A DNA stretch of 64,000 bases, taken from the NCBI GenBank assembly GCA_037974665.1, contig CM075783.1, forward strand, positions 11,041,262-11,105,261, read 5' to 3'. The notes under the pieces were generated by a model. The model had not been told where the DNA came from, ran no database searches, and worked only from the letters and a program-made list of their open reading frames with translations. Made by a program: the position numbers and the translations under genes. This stretch comes from Ehretia macrophylla (lineage: Eukaryota > Streptophyta > Magnoliopsida > Boraginales > Ehretiaceae). Shown here piece by piece: positions 1 through 12,186 of the stretch. The number at the start of each line of letters is the position of its first letter. Positions within the stretch are counted from its first letter, which is position 1.

Positions 1-3000
1 GTTAGGTAGATATTATGCACAACTTGATTATAGAAAGAAGATTGTGAAACTAGAAATGCCCGACCAGGCCGTACTTGAAATAGTAGGAAGTAAAAAATCT
101 ACGGGAACTCCTATCATATCTTCTATTAAAGCATAAAAAATGTTAGATAAGTGTTGTGAGGCTTACTTTGCTTATTTGATTAATCAACTTGGTGATCAAT
201 TGAAACTGAATAATGTGTCTATCGAGAGAGAGTTTCCGGGGTTGTTTCCTAAGGAATTACCTTGTTTACCACCTGATAGAGAGATAGAGTTTGTGATCAA
301 CTTATTACCAGGGGCTACACCTATCTCTAGGACTCCGTACAGAATGGCTCCACCTGAGTTGCAAGAATTGAAAATTCAGTTGCAGGGTTTACTTGAGAAG
401 GGATTCATTCAGCCGAGTTCTTCACATTGGGGTGCACAGGCCTTGTTTGTTAAAAAGAAAGACGGATCTCTTCGCTTATGCATTGATTATCGGGGTCTTA
501 ATCAGGTAACTATCAAAAACAAATATACATTGCCTTTGATTGAGGAGTTATTCGATCAGCTGCAAGGTGCCAAGGTATTTTCTAAATTCGATTAGAGGCA
601 GGGCTATTATCAATTAAGGATTAAGTCAAACGATATTCCCAAAATTGCTTTCAGAACTCGGTATGGTTATTATGAGTTTGTTGTTCTGCCATTTGGGTTA
701 ACTAATGCTCCTGCCGCATTCATGAATTTGATGCAGAGAGTATTCCGTCCATATCTGGATCAGTTTGTGGTTATTTTCATTGATGATATCCTTGTATACT
801 CTAAATCTGATGCTGAACATGAGCAACATCTCAGGATTGTACTGCAGACTCTTCAAGAGCATAAATTGTTCGCGAAGTTCAGTAAGTGTGAGTTCTGGTT
901 AAGGCAAGTTACTTTTCTGGGCCATATTATTTCTCAGGATGGAATTTCTATTGATCCAGCAAAGATTGAGGTTGTCATGGCATGAAAACGACCGGAGACT
1001 GTTACAGAAATTCGTAGTTTTCTGGGCTTAGTGGGTTATTACAAAAGGTTGGTCAATGATTTCTCTAAAATTGCCGAACCATTGACTCATCTTACTCGAA
1101 AGAAGACAGTATTTGACTGGAATAAGAAATGTGAGGCTAGCTTCCAAGAATTGAAAAAGAGATTAACCACAGCTCCTATTCTTGCTCTACCTGAGGGTAC
1201 TGATAATCTGGTAATCTATAGTGATGCTTCTAAGGAAGGTTTGGGCTGTGTATTGATGCAGAATGGAAAAGTTATTGCCTATGCTTCTACAAAATTGAAA
1301 CCTTATGAACTTAATTATCCGATGCATGATCTTGAGCTTGCAGCTATCATCTTTGCATTAAATAAATGGCGTCACTATCTTTGGGGTAATAAATTTGAAA
1401 TCTTTACTGATCACGAGAGTTTGAAATATCTCTTTTCTCCGAAAGAGTTGAATATGAGGCAAAGGCATTGGTTGGAATTGCTTGAGGATTATAATTGCAC
1501 TATCAATTATCTGCCAGGTAAGGCCAATATTGTTGCTGATGCTTTGAGCCGAAAGGCTACAATTGCCAGTCTAATCATAAAAAATTGGGAGTTCATGGAG
1601 GAATTATGTTTATGTAGGCCCAACACTTCAGATTCTGGTATTCAATTTGCAAGTTTGCATATTCAATCTCTTTTATTATCCAGGATTAGAGAGGCTCAGC
1701 AGGCTAATCTACAATTGATGGAAATCTTAGAAAAATCGAAAGGGGGAGAGTCGGATTTCAAATTGCATGATGATGGTCTTCTTAAATTCAAAGACAAAAT
1801 TTGTATTCCTTCTGAGCCAGCTTTAAAGAAAGAAATTCTTGTAGAGGCTCATAATTCTAAGTATACTATCCATCCAGGAAGTACTAAGATGTACAGGGAT
1901 CTGAAACAGAACTATTGGTGGAACAACATGAAGAAAGAGATTGCTGACTATGTTACTAGATGTCTTACATGTCAGAAAGTTAAAGCTGAACATCAAAGAC
2001 CGGCAGGGTTCTTGCAGTCGTTGCCCATTCCTGTTTGGAAATAAGACTACATTACCATGGATTTCGTGTCAGATTTACTGAGGTCTTTGAAAGGTCATGA
2101 TTCAATCTAGGTTGTTGTGGATAGATTGACCAAAACTTCTCATTTTATTGCTACAAAAAAAAACTGAATCTCTTGACAAGTTGGATAGAATTTATGTTGA
2201 GAATATTGTTAGACTTCATGGGATTCCCAAGAGTATTGTGTCAGACAGATATCCTAGATTCACATCTCAGTTCTAGCAGAAGATTCAGAAAGCTTTGGGC
2301 ACGACATTGAGCTTCAGTACTTCTTATCATCCTCAAACTGATGGACAATCTGAAAGAACTATTCTAATACTTGAGGATATGTTACGAGCGTGCATTCTGG
2401 ACTTCGGTAAGAGTTGGGAGAGATACTTACCTCTTGCAGAATTTGCTTATAACAAAAGTTATCAAGCTACTATCCGTATGGCACCGTATGAAGCTTTGTA
2501 TAGGCGTAAATGCAGATCTCCTTTATATTGGGATGAAGTTGGAGAGTTGAAATCTATTGATCCTACTCTATTGCCAGAGATGAACATAATGGTTGATAAT
2601 GTTCAGCTTATCAGAAAAAGAATGCTTATAGTGCAGAGTCGGCAAAAGAGTTACACAGATAGACGCCTTCGTGATATGAAATTTGTCGTAGGTGATCGGG
2701 TATTTCTAAAAATTTCTCCTCGCAAGGGTTTGATTCGGCATGGTAAGGGAGGTAAACTCAGTCCTCGTTATGTGAGACCATTTGAAGTAACTGAAACAAT
2801 TGGTGAATTGGCTTATTGACTAGCTTTGCCTCCTAGCCTGGGCAAAATTCATGATGTCTTCCATGTTTCTATGCTTCGGAAGTATCAACCAGATCCTTCT
2901 CATGTTCTTGAGCCCGAGCCATTAGAGATCGGTGAAACTTTGACCTACATGGAGAAACCTCTTGAAATTGTTGATTGGAAAGTTCAGGAGCTCAGAACTA

Positions 3001-3152
3001 AAAGCATCCTGATGGTTAAAGTTCTGTGGGATCATCATGGGTTGAAGGATGCAACCTGGGAGAGAAAGGACCAGATTCGAGATCGCTATCTAGAATTGTT
3101 CACCGAATCATGTAAGAATTGCGAGGGCGCAATTAGTTTAAGGGGGAGAGGG
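1..3152 (+). mobile_element. Ty3/gypsy (Tekay-like chromovirus) pol region, 3' part
   Basis: The stretch reads in order through the end of a protease, reverse transcriptase (about 420-1000, with the catalytic-site motif FIDDILVYS near 777-803), RNase H (IYSDASKEGLGCVL near 1210-1250), an HHCC integrase zinc finger (about 1850-1980), the integrase core (about 2050-2480) and a C-terminal chromodomain (about 2980-3110, ending near DATWERKDQI). An integrase C-terminal chromodomain is the mark of chromoviruses, and the long LTR that follows fits the Tekay lineage. The 5' part lies outside the window. The coding region is a fossil with several breaks, roughly six or more. A purine-rich polypurine tract at about 3140-3152 primes plus-strand synthesis and directly abuts the LTR. 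Confidence 0.93.
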
Positions 3153-5642
3153 TATGACACCCGATAATTTCACCGTCCACCTTTTAGTCGTTGCATCCAC
3201 TATTTGCGCATTTCTTATGTGCATTACTTGTTACTTTATGTAATTACTATTCATTACGTTTTTCAACTTCATAATTACTTTGAGTTATCATTTTTCTTAA
3301 ATCATATTAATTATAGTAGGAATGAGAAAAATGTGCATTCAAGCGATTAGCGTGCAGAGCATCCGTTTAGAAAATGCTTTATTGAAACTAATGAATAGTA
3401 TTACATAGTTAAACTTCATATTTTAGTCAGCTAGCACATTAATTACACCTTAGGATTTATTTTAAGATAGCTAAACTTATTATATAGTCAATATATACAT
3501 ATAACTTAACACACCCACATATATACTTATACAATACACACAATAGCTCATTAGTTGACAAAAAAAAATGTAGTGAATAGTGGCAGCTGGAACCCGACAG
3601 CGCTTGTGAGGAAGGAGAAGGAATTTTTGCTCACCAAATCTTCAAACCAAGCCTTTCCAAGCCTAAAACAAATAGTTTAGGGCGTGTGCAAGCCTTCTAG
3701 GTGCTCCTACGCGCTTTAGGTGAGAGATTTCATGGCTCTTTTTGCATATTAAAGATGTTACACTTTTCTTGAATTATTAGAAATGCTATCAAATGCTATT
3801 GCAATGCTCATCCATGCTATTGTACATTGTCTATAAGTGCTAGAGAACACATTTAAACTATTGGTTTATATTTTAATCGGTTGCAATCGTTTCTTTGATT
3901 ATATGAGGTGAATAGTAACGTATTTTTAGGGTTTTGTGTAATTGTGCATATTGGCTTGCTTCGTTGCTTCTAATAGATGCCTTACGTACCAATAAAGGTA
4001 GTCCAATAGCCCTGTGCCCTTGAATTGCTCTAAACTTATATAAAACATGAAATAGCCGACTTTTTAAAAGGGATTTTGGGGTTAATGCTAATCCGGGTTA
4101 ATTTGAGCTTCACATTTGGTATTCTTAGGCTACCTAGGTGCTATAGAAGCTTTGTTAAACCTTGTTTGAATCCCGGTTAAGTTATGTGTAGTTCAAAGCC
4201 ATAAGAGAAAAATTGGGGCTTTTGTGGTAATTGCGAGTATTTGAATGTGTTTGAGGGTTATAAGGGTGCTTTAAGGGTTAATTAGAAGAATGGTATAGCT
4301 TCCCCATGAATTTGAAACATTAACTTTTATTTGGATGGAAAAATGGCTTAGGATGAAAGGGGGATGATTGAGAAATAAATGATTTTTCACTTCTATAACC
4401 TTGTAAGTGTTTATTAAGTGTTTAATTGCAATTATAAGATGTTTATGAGCTTTTGGTATTGGTTTATTGGAAAATGTACAACTTTTTCCCTTTATGTTCT
4501 TTTAATTAGTTTGTATTGTTACTTATGTTATGAACTGTCTAGAGGGTAACCTTTTTTGTTGATCCTCCTAAGTGTTACTATTCTTCATTGATTATCTTAT
4601 TGTCAAGTGTTGACGTGCATTGCATAGTGGTTGCGCAACCATAGTGTTAGGGGCAGATGTGTTAAATATCGGCTGGGCGACAGAGGGTTGCCAGTGGATA
4701 TTCAAACTATGTACCCTAGTCCCTCATTCGCATGGTCCGAAGATTGCCAAGGAATGTTGGGTCGTAGGATTATCGCGGTACATCCGGAGTACACCCACTG
4801 GAGTGATTGGGAATTTACCGGCATATTGATCGTGGTTCGTGGCTCGTGATTCGTGATCGAAGACAAGAGAACTCTGGAGTGTTAGGGTTAAGTGTATCGT
4901 ATCCTTTGTTATATGTGGTTATTTACTGTTTCAATGTACTTTACTTGCCTTTCTTGTTTAACTGTTATATTTGTTGCATTGCACGTCCTGATTGGCCTTT
5001 ATCCCTCACTGGGCAATAGTGCTTGCTCATACCTCGCTAACATGTTTCAAGAGACGCTGTGGTTGAACCCCAGCTAGATTTGGTAGAAGGAGAAGAATCG
5101 GAGGTTCAAACTGATCCGTTGCCTTAGTTGCCGTGTCTAGTTGCCTAAGGTGATTTATGTTCTTGTTGTTAAGTGAATAACTTGTTTGGTTTACCTTATA
5201 TTCTATTTTGTAGCCTAAGTGCTATGTACATATTATGTAATTTGCAAGGCGAAAGATAGTTGGTTGTAGTAGTAGATTGGAACCATGACATGTAATAACT
5301 TATGTACTACTTCTAGTTACTTGCATGCTTGGGTATGAATGCTATGTTGTATGTTTGTTTCCAACTTCCAATAATGTTTCAATGCTATAATGAAGTGGCA
5401 TGATAAGTGGTTTGGTAAAAAAGTGAAGTTGGATGCATGTTTGTGTGAATCTGAACTATTGTATGTCTTAAGGCTCGGATGGCCTTGAAGCTTTGAACTT
5501 TAGTTATAAATGCCTGTCTTGTTATATTTTGGCTTTATTGAGCGTTTACAAGTTTTTTGAATGTCCATGGTACAGGGAAGACTCTGTCCGTTTGTTGGGT
5601 CCGGACTTAACCTTTAGCGTGGGGTTGGGTCGAGGCGTGACA
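3153..5642 (+). repeat. 3' LTR of the Tekay-like element (family A)
   Basis: It starts right after the polypurine tract at ATGACACCCG and ends GGCGTGACA, about 2.49 kb. It is homologous to the solo LTR at 25744-28374 on the other strand: the block at about 4620-4830 matches 26520-26750 reversed. The 3' third contains CACTGGGC followed by a short hairpin. The 5 bases after it are TTGTA; the matching 5' flank is outside the window. The open frames inside it are chance. Confidence 0.85.
5011..5028 (+). other. Conserved LTR hairpin, family A
   Basis: GGGCAATAGTGCTTGCTC can pair GGGCAA with TTGCTC (one G-U) around a 6-base loop. It is preceded by CACT and followed by ATAC. Equivalent hairpins with different stem sequences sit at the same place in other LTR families here. 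Confidence 0.6.
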
Positions 5643-6785
5643 TTGTATGTGACTTTGTATGATTATCAAATGTTATGTTGTTACTTGTTATAAAGTGTAT
5701 AGTTGTGTTGTGTTGAACTAAATTACGAATCATATGTGAATTGTTAGTTTTGATCACGGGGGAAAAGATTGGGAGAATTCGTGGCTTCTGGAGGTAAGGG
5801 AGTCCTTAACCCTTTTGTGCATCTTAGTTTATTTCATTGTGTTTAGATTATATGATTTTGCTAATTGATAAAGTTTACATGTATCATTTATTTGTTATAT
5901 CGTGATTACTCGTGTTTGTTTGATATTATCTCGTGAATTCTTGAATTTGTGTCGGGTTGCGCAACCTTTTCGAACATGGTAGTGTCGAGAAACACGGGCG
6001 GCATCGGGCTTGCCGTGCTCCCTCGACTACTATGGTGCCTATTCTGTTTCTCGCGCTGAGTATACTCCACTACCTTAGAGGCGTAGTTCACCTGCTAGGC
6101 ATATGGACCTGCCTCAGGAGAAAGGGTCGTAGGATCAGGGTACATCTGGAGTACCCCATTTTTTTAGGAATAAAGGTTTTGCCGGTACTTGCTTGAAGAT
6201 CTTGGCTTGTGGCTCGTGATGGAAGACAAGTGGAACCGTATCTTTTTTATATGTGGTTAAATACTTGTCCATTTAGCTTTGTTAGTTGATATTAAATATG
6301 TTGCTATCTTGTTGCATATCATGTAGCACTTCCCGATTTACTACATCACCTCCCTTACTAAGTAACTCAGGTTACTCATTCCTCATTTTAACTTGTTTCA
6401 GGGAAAGGAGTGGTTGGATGCAATGTGCAGGAAATGCAAGTTGCTGGTTGTATGTATTTTGTTTTGAGATTATGAAACCTTGTGTATGTTTCTATTGTCT
6501 AAAAGGTTGTAATATAAAGTAAAGCTTGTATTGTTGTATGAGTTAATAAATGTAGATGGGTTGTAATAACTTCAATGATTTACTTGATTGCCTAGTTAGT
6601 TTGCATGCTTGTGTGAATAGGATTGTACCTTGGAGTTGGATTGTGATTTTTTTTTAGATAGGTTACTTCTTGCAGGTGAACTGATAGCCCTATAAACAGG
6701 GAGACTCCGTCCGTTTTTCCTCGTTTTTCGTGACTTGGGTATTGGGTTTGGGAACTCCGGTCTCGAGAGGGATCGGGGTGTTACA
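5643..6785 (+). repeat. 3' part of an older LTR (related to family C)
   Basis: The block at about 5940-6230 is clearly homologous to 23920-24220 of the 3.5-kb LTR at 21680-25190 (shared AACACGGGCGGCAT, CTGGAGTACCCCATTT and TTGCCGG words), and its end GATCGGGGTGTTACA matches that LTR's end. No primer binding site follows, so it is a 3' or solo LTR. Element A apparently inserted into it, since A's LTR ends exactly where this homology starts. Confidence 0.75.
6361..6376 (+). other. Conserved LTR hairpin, divergent form
   Basis: AGTAACTCAGGTTACT is a perfect 6-bp stem (AGTAAC/GTTACT) with a 4-base loop. It occupies the place where the other LTRs have the GGGC hairpin (CTCCCT-TACT before, CAT after), but with entirely different paired bases. 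Confidence 0.5.
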
Positions 6786-7260
6786 TTTCGTTTTTTTTGC
6801 TATTTTTTTCTTTTTTCGTTCTTTTTTCATTTATATATATATATGTACATTTCCTCTTTTTCTGATCTTTTATTTTATTTTTTTCTGATTTTTTTTCTTA
6901 TTTCCATTTTTAGCTATATATATATATACACACATATTTTGATTTTTTTTCTATTTTTTATTTTATTTTATTTTTATATTTTCGGATTTTATTCTATATT
7001 TTTTTTTACGTTTTTTAAATTTTGTTTTCTTTTTTATCAGGCTTACCTTATTTTTGGGGTTTTTAATTTTAGATTTTTTTTCTGTTTTTTTAATGTTTGA
7101 ATTTTTGGTTTTTATTATTTGTCGTTTTCAAGTTTGATTGCATTATTTTTGTGTTTAGTTTGTTTTTAAATGTCCAAGTATTTATATATATGTATGTTTA
7201 TGTGTATGTGCAATGTATTTTTTGGTTTTTGGGTGATTGCTAATGATGCAATTGTTGGTT
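6786..7260. repeat. T-rich low-complexity stretch
   Basis: Long runs of T broken by short TA and GT repeats, immediately after an LTR end. The open frame through it encodes only phenylalanine-rich low-complexity sequence and is not a gene. No other feature is seen. Confidence 0.8.
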
Positions 7261-7394
7261 GTTTGAAATATTTTTTTGAAGGATTGGAGTTTGTTTAGTG
7301 TGATAGGCTAGACTACTACGGCTCAGGTTAGTCTTCTAATTCACTATGTTTTATATTCGTAGTGAGATATTATATTTGAAATAATGTTATAGAT

Positions 7395-7929
7395 GAGATA
7401 TTGTTGTAGAGATAACTGTCTTTGAAAATGTGATGTTGTGTTGTAGTTGAAATAATGTTGATAAAATGACTTTGAATTTAATGAAGGTTACTGTTGTAGG
7501 TAAGATATTGTTGTAGAGATAACTGTCTCTGGAAATATGATGTTGCATTGTAGTTGAAATAATGTTGATAAAATGACTTTGAATTTAATGGAGGTTACTG
7601 TTGTAGGTGAGATATTGTTGTAGAGATAACTGTCTTTGGAAATGTGATATTGCGTTGAAGTTGAAATAATGTTGATAAAATGACTTTGAATTTAATGGAG
7701 GTTAATGTTGTAGGTGAGATATTGTTGTAGAGATAACTGTTTTTGGAAATGTGATGTTGCGTTGAAGTTGAAATAATGTTGATAAAATGACTTTGAATTT
7801 AATGGACGTTAATATTGTAGGTGAGATATTGTTGCAGAGATAACTGTCTTTGGAAATGTGATGTTGTCATGTAGTTGAAATAATGTTAATCAAATGACTT
7901 TGAATTTAGTTATGTAAATGGTAAAATTA
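7395..7929 (+). repeat. 107-bp tandem repeat, five copies
   Basis: The phrase GATATTGTTG(T/C)AGAGATAACTG recurs at 7396, 7503, 7610, 7717 and 7824, exactly 107 bases apart each time, and the rest of each unit (TTGAAATAATGTTGATAAAATGACTTTGAATTTA) aligns with few changes. The last copy decays after about 7908 and a partial copy precedes the first. It lies about 200 bases upstream of the TNP2 remnant and may be its subterminal or promoter array, but no CACTA end is visible to prove that. Confidence 0.93.
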
Positions 7930-8107
7930 AAGGACTTGGAATGTTACTTTGGAAAGATAAAATTAACTATGAATTACTTTGTAATTAATTGTTATCTATT
8001 ATCGTTAATAATATTTTGTAGTTAATTATTTTGGGAGTTGTTGAACATATAATAATGATGAATTGTGTATATAATTAGGTCAAATTGGTAATATAAATTT
8101 AGTCAAA

Positions 8108-10530
8108 AAGGAAAGGGATTGGCAGTCCTGGATGAACAATTACTTAACACTCGATGGAAAATCATTGAATCCTATTTTTGTAAGGGCGTAAAAAAATTTG
8201 TTATGTTTGCATGTAGCAAACCACAATACATGGATAAAACCAAATTAGATGTCCTTGTGCGAAATCCAAAAATTGTTGATTTGAGGAACCCGAATAGTGT
8301 AATCTTCATCTATTTAGAAAGGGGTTCATGCATCATTATTACGTATGGACTTTACATGGGGAATATGAAAATCTGAATGAGGATAATGACGATTGTAATG
8401 ACGGGGATCATTTTGGGCATAATGAAGGAAACACTTATAGGACAATAATATTCAAAACTGCTGGGCCAGAAATATTACCTCCAACGAGTAATAACAATGA
8501 ACCGTATGAAGAAGAACCTAATATACAAACAAAATGGTTTTATTATCTATTAAAAGCCGCAGATGAGCCATTGTCGGATGGATGTGATGAATACAGTCAT
8601 TCGTCAGCAGTGTCTAAGTTATTGAATATCAAGGCAGAAGAGAACATGTCTGAGCAATGTTTTAATTGAATTGTTAGATCTGTACGAAGAATGGTGCCGA
8701 AGAAAAATAAATTGCCAGAGAACTTCTATAGGTTCAATAGTGATTTGAGGCCATTGAGTTTGATTTACCAAAAAATTGACGTGTGTGTAAATGGGTGTAC
8801 ACTGTATTTCTTGGATAGAATTGATCTAGAGTTATGTCCTAAATGTGGTCACGAGAGGCACAAGTTATTCCCAGTTGGTAAAAAACGCGGTAGACCGATA
8901 TCATACAAAAAAAATGTGGTGGTTTCCATTAACTCCTAGGTTGAAAAGATTATACTTGTTGCACGCTGTTCATATGTAATGGCATTATAGACACCACATC
9001 AAGGATGAAAAGATATGTCATCCATCTGATGCTGAGGCATGGAAACACTTTGACAAAACTTATCCAAATTTTGTTTCTCAGCCGAGGAATGTTCGCCTTG
9101 GACTTTGTTCAGACGGGTTTATTTCGTTCAATTCTAATTCTCAATCGTATTCTTGTTGGCCAGTGATAATCATACCGTATAACTTGCCACCTTGGATGTG
9201 TATGAAGACTCCTGTCATGTTCTTGACCCTTCTTATTCCAGGTCCGAAAAGTCCGGGTAAGAATATAAACATATTCCTTGAGCCTTTAATTGATGAGTTG
9301 AAAGAATTATGGGTGGGAGTACCTTGTTATGATGTGTCGTCTAATTTAAACTTTCAAATGAGGGCAGCTTTAATGTGGACAATCAATGATTTTCCAGCAT
9401 ATGACATGTTATCTGGTTGGAGTACGCACATAAAATTTTTGTATCCGTATTATGTGGACAATACTAAGGCATTTCAATTGACTGCATGGAAAAAGAATTG
9501 CTTCCTTGATTGTCATCGACAGTTCTTACTGAGTAACCATCCCATTCGACGAGACAGAAATAACTTTCGCAAATATAGGATTGAAAAATCTGCACCTCCA
9601 CCAAGATTGAGTGGTGAAGAGATTTGGAAGCGTGTTCAAAATTTACCAAAGATCAATGATTTGTATGGCAACAAAATAGCTGATTTTGGAGAGTTGCATA
9701 ATTGGACAAAACAAAGCATCTTTTAGAATTTGCCTTATTGGCGGTCCCATCTTTTACGTCATAATCTGGACGTCGTGCACATAGAGAAGAATGTTTCTGA
9801 TAATATTTTCAACACTGTGATGGATGTGAAGGGTAAGACAAAGGATAATAAACATGCAAGGGATGATATTGAAAGATTTTGTGATCGCCCATAATTATGT
9901 ATTCAAGATGGCAAAATGCCTATGGCCGTGTACACACTCCCTGTTTCATCTAGGAAATTGATTTTAGAATGGGTAAGTGAGTTGCAATTCCCTGATGGAT
10001 ATGACTCAAATATAGCATGGTGTGTTGACATGAAAGATTTGAAGTTGTCATATATGAAAAGTCATGATTGTCATGTATTTATGGAGAGATTACTTCCTAT
10101 AGCCTTATGAGAGTTACTGCCAACATATGTGTGGGGAGCTTTGACCGAACTGAGCTTATTTTTTTGAGACATTTGTTGCACAACACTCCAAAAAAAAGAG
10201 CTTGAAAGGATGCAATTAAATATTGCAAACATTCTTTGTAAGATGGAAAAGATATTTCCTCCATCATTTTTTGACTCAATGGAGCATTTGTCTGTTCACA
10301 TGGTATATGAAGTAATTTGTGGCGGCTCTGTACAATTTTGATGGATGTACCCTTTTGAGAGGTTGTTGCATCTTTTGAAGATGAGGGTGAAGAATAAAGC
10401 ACGGGTTAAGGGATCTATATGTCAAGCATATATTCTCCTTGAAACGTCGACATTTTGTTCTTATTATTTTGAACCGCATGTAGAAACTAAAACAAAGAAC
10501 GTCGTTTGAAATGATAAATCCATGGATACA
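8108..10530 (+). pseudogene. CACTA (En/Spm) TNP2-like transposase, decayed, intronless
   Basis: TNP2 proteins bind CACTA ends and carry out excision. This copy aligns along its length with the transposase at 46221-49954: VKKFVMFA (transposase-associated domain), LLKAADEPLSDGC, KIDVCVNGCTLYFLDRIDLE, VRLGLCSDGF, CWPVIIIPYNLPPW, NDFPAYDMLSGWSTH, LPYWRSHLLRHNLD, VDMKDLKLSYMKSHDCHVF and NKARVKGSICQAY. It has no clear ATG and is broken by frame changes (near 8316 and 8930-8990) and premature stops where the other copy has an amino acid, for example near 8667, 9724, 9892, 10108 and 10340. Homology stops near 10530, so the DUF4216 end is missing. At PFER-LLHL (10353-10368) it reads straight through where the other copy has an 80-bp intron. 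Confidence 0.92.
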
Positions 10531-10612
10531 GATTAATCTGCGTTTTTTTCCAAAAAAAAATAATAAAAAACATTATGTTGATACTTGGTTAAAGGGTGAT
10601 CCTCAACTGATA

Positions 10613-11012
10613 CAGTGTGTTTCGATTGAGGGGGAGGAGTTTAATAAATGAGAGGAAAAGTGAGAATCATAAAAGAGAGTAGAGGAGATGATTAAATCTT
10701 CTTTGGATTGGATATTTTGAGAAAATGAGAGTATTATAAAGGATTATGTGTATCTTTTGTTTAGATAAGAAAGAAAATGGAAGGGAATGATAAATTTTTT
10801 GTGCAAAATGACTTTTATGAAAGAGTTAGACTCTCCCTCTCCTCCATTTTGTCCCAAATTGGAGGAAAAGAAAAAGTGGGCTTGGAAGGGATTGCTTTGA
10901 CTCCTCCACTTCCTTCTCTCTTGAAAAACTTCCATAATAAACAAGGAGAGAATTTTCCAATTCTTCCTCTTACCTCCCGCTCCCCTCATTCCCTTCAATC
11001 CAAACAGAACCT
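10613..11012. mobile_element. MITE-like element, about 400 bp
   Basis: The left end GTGTTTCGATTGAGGG (10617-10632) and the reverse complement of the right end CTGTTTGGATTGAAGGG (to about 11008) form imperfect terminal inverted repeats, with G+A-rich sequence inside the left end and C+T-rich inside the right. Many plant MITEs have this look. I could not settle exact ends or a target duplication, so the superfamily is open. The open frames on both strands are a by-product of the purine/pyrimidine bias. Confidence 0.45.
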
Positions 11013-11196
11013 TAAAGATGGAGTTAAGTGGCGCCCCTTTTGAGTGCAAGTTTAAATCTGCCATTGTTCAAGCTGAAAAAGTAAATGATAACCATGAATC
11101 TGAGATTGTACAAAAAGAATATGAAAATTTGCCTCAGTGATGCCATGTGGTTATGAGCTAATAGTGAAGAGTTAGTCGACTCTCATGTCTGTAAAT

Positions 11197-11301
11197 GGTT
11201 TTATAAGTCCTAATTAAGCAATGCACTTATGAAGAACAGAAGCAGTGGAAAAATATTTGAACCTGTCACGGTTTTATAAGTCCTAATTAAGCAATGCACT
11301 T
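11197..11301 (+). repeat. Direct repeat pair, 32 bp each
   Basis: The same 32-base stretch beginning GGTTTTATAAGTCCTAATTA occurs at 11197-11228 and 11270-11301, a local duplication with 73-bp offset. No function is apparent. Confidence 0.85.
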
Positions 11302-11427
11302 TCGATAGTGCACTTATGATTTAATTTAAAACCATTCAAGTGTCTTACAATTTGTTTTGAGCTGGGTGAAATAATTAATATTCAGAAATCGATTATTGGC
11401 TAGATGGATTTGATCCTCCCACATACA

Positions 11428-11913
11428 TGTTGGGAATTGGATTGTGCACACATGTATGAAATAAGCACACAATCTTTTTAAAGTATTTAGACCCTTTGCT
11501 TAGTCCACAATTCAAAGAATTGAAAAATTCACTATTCAAAAATAATAGCTCCAATGCGACTGACCATTTTGACTAGAAAGAGATCTAAAACAAAAAAGCT
11601 TAAACACTCACTCTTAGAACTTTATGTATAACTAAACTCTAAACCCTCTCCACTTGTATTTTTTCTTGCAAAAGCAATAAACACTTGCACTCGACGACTA
11701 ACCCTCCTGCACCCCGTGGAGTGTGGCTCTCGTAGCAATTAATTATAAGTTAAAAAGTCCTATTTATAGGAAATTAAACCTAACTCTATTAGGATTGAAA
11801 TTCCTACGTCTATTCTCATTAAATTGGACTTATATTTATTTTCAAACATTTATTTAGACTTAGAATTGAGCTAACTCTACTAGGATTCAGTAATAGTCTC
11901 ATAGTTGGAAACA
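11428..11913 (+). repeat. Probable degraded LTR (copia-like start)
   Basis: Begins TGTTGGGAATTGG, a common Ty1/copia LTR start, exactly where copy 2 of the duplicated block has its own LTR insertion. It separates sequence contiguous in the other copy. The right end is unclear (GTTGGAAACA near 11913) and no target duplication was found. Confidence 0.35.
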
Positions 11914-12186
11914 TCATTTATCGAGCTCCGACTCATTTTCATGGATGCGGGACAAACACACTGAAATTTATTTATTCCAATACAAATTTAAATGGCGCTT
12001 CCTTACTATTATGGGAAGCAAAGAGCAGTATCTCACACACAAATACTCATTTATTCACACATAGTATCTCATCATGCATATAAGTGGATTGCATCTGGTC
12101 TAGCACGAACTTATTATATGCATTCATTATTACGCTCAAGCCTCTTGAGATAGCCGATGCTTTTGAGAATTTTAGAAGAAGTTTCA

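Noticed and set aside
6735-7100. Open frame of about 120 codons
   Set aside because: It is phenylalanine-rich translation of a T-rich low-complexity stretch and starts inside an LTR end.
7395-7929. CRISPR-like array
   Set aside because: The unit repeats along its full 107 bp with no unique spacers, and the DNA is plant nuclear.
10744-11064. Overlapping open frames on both strands
   Set aside because: They come from the purine/pyrimidine bias of a MITE-like repeat; neither resembles a protein.
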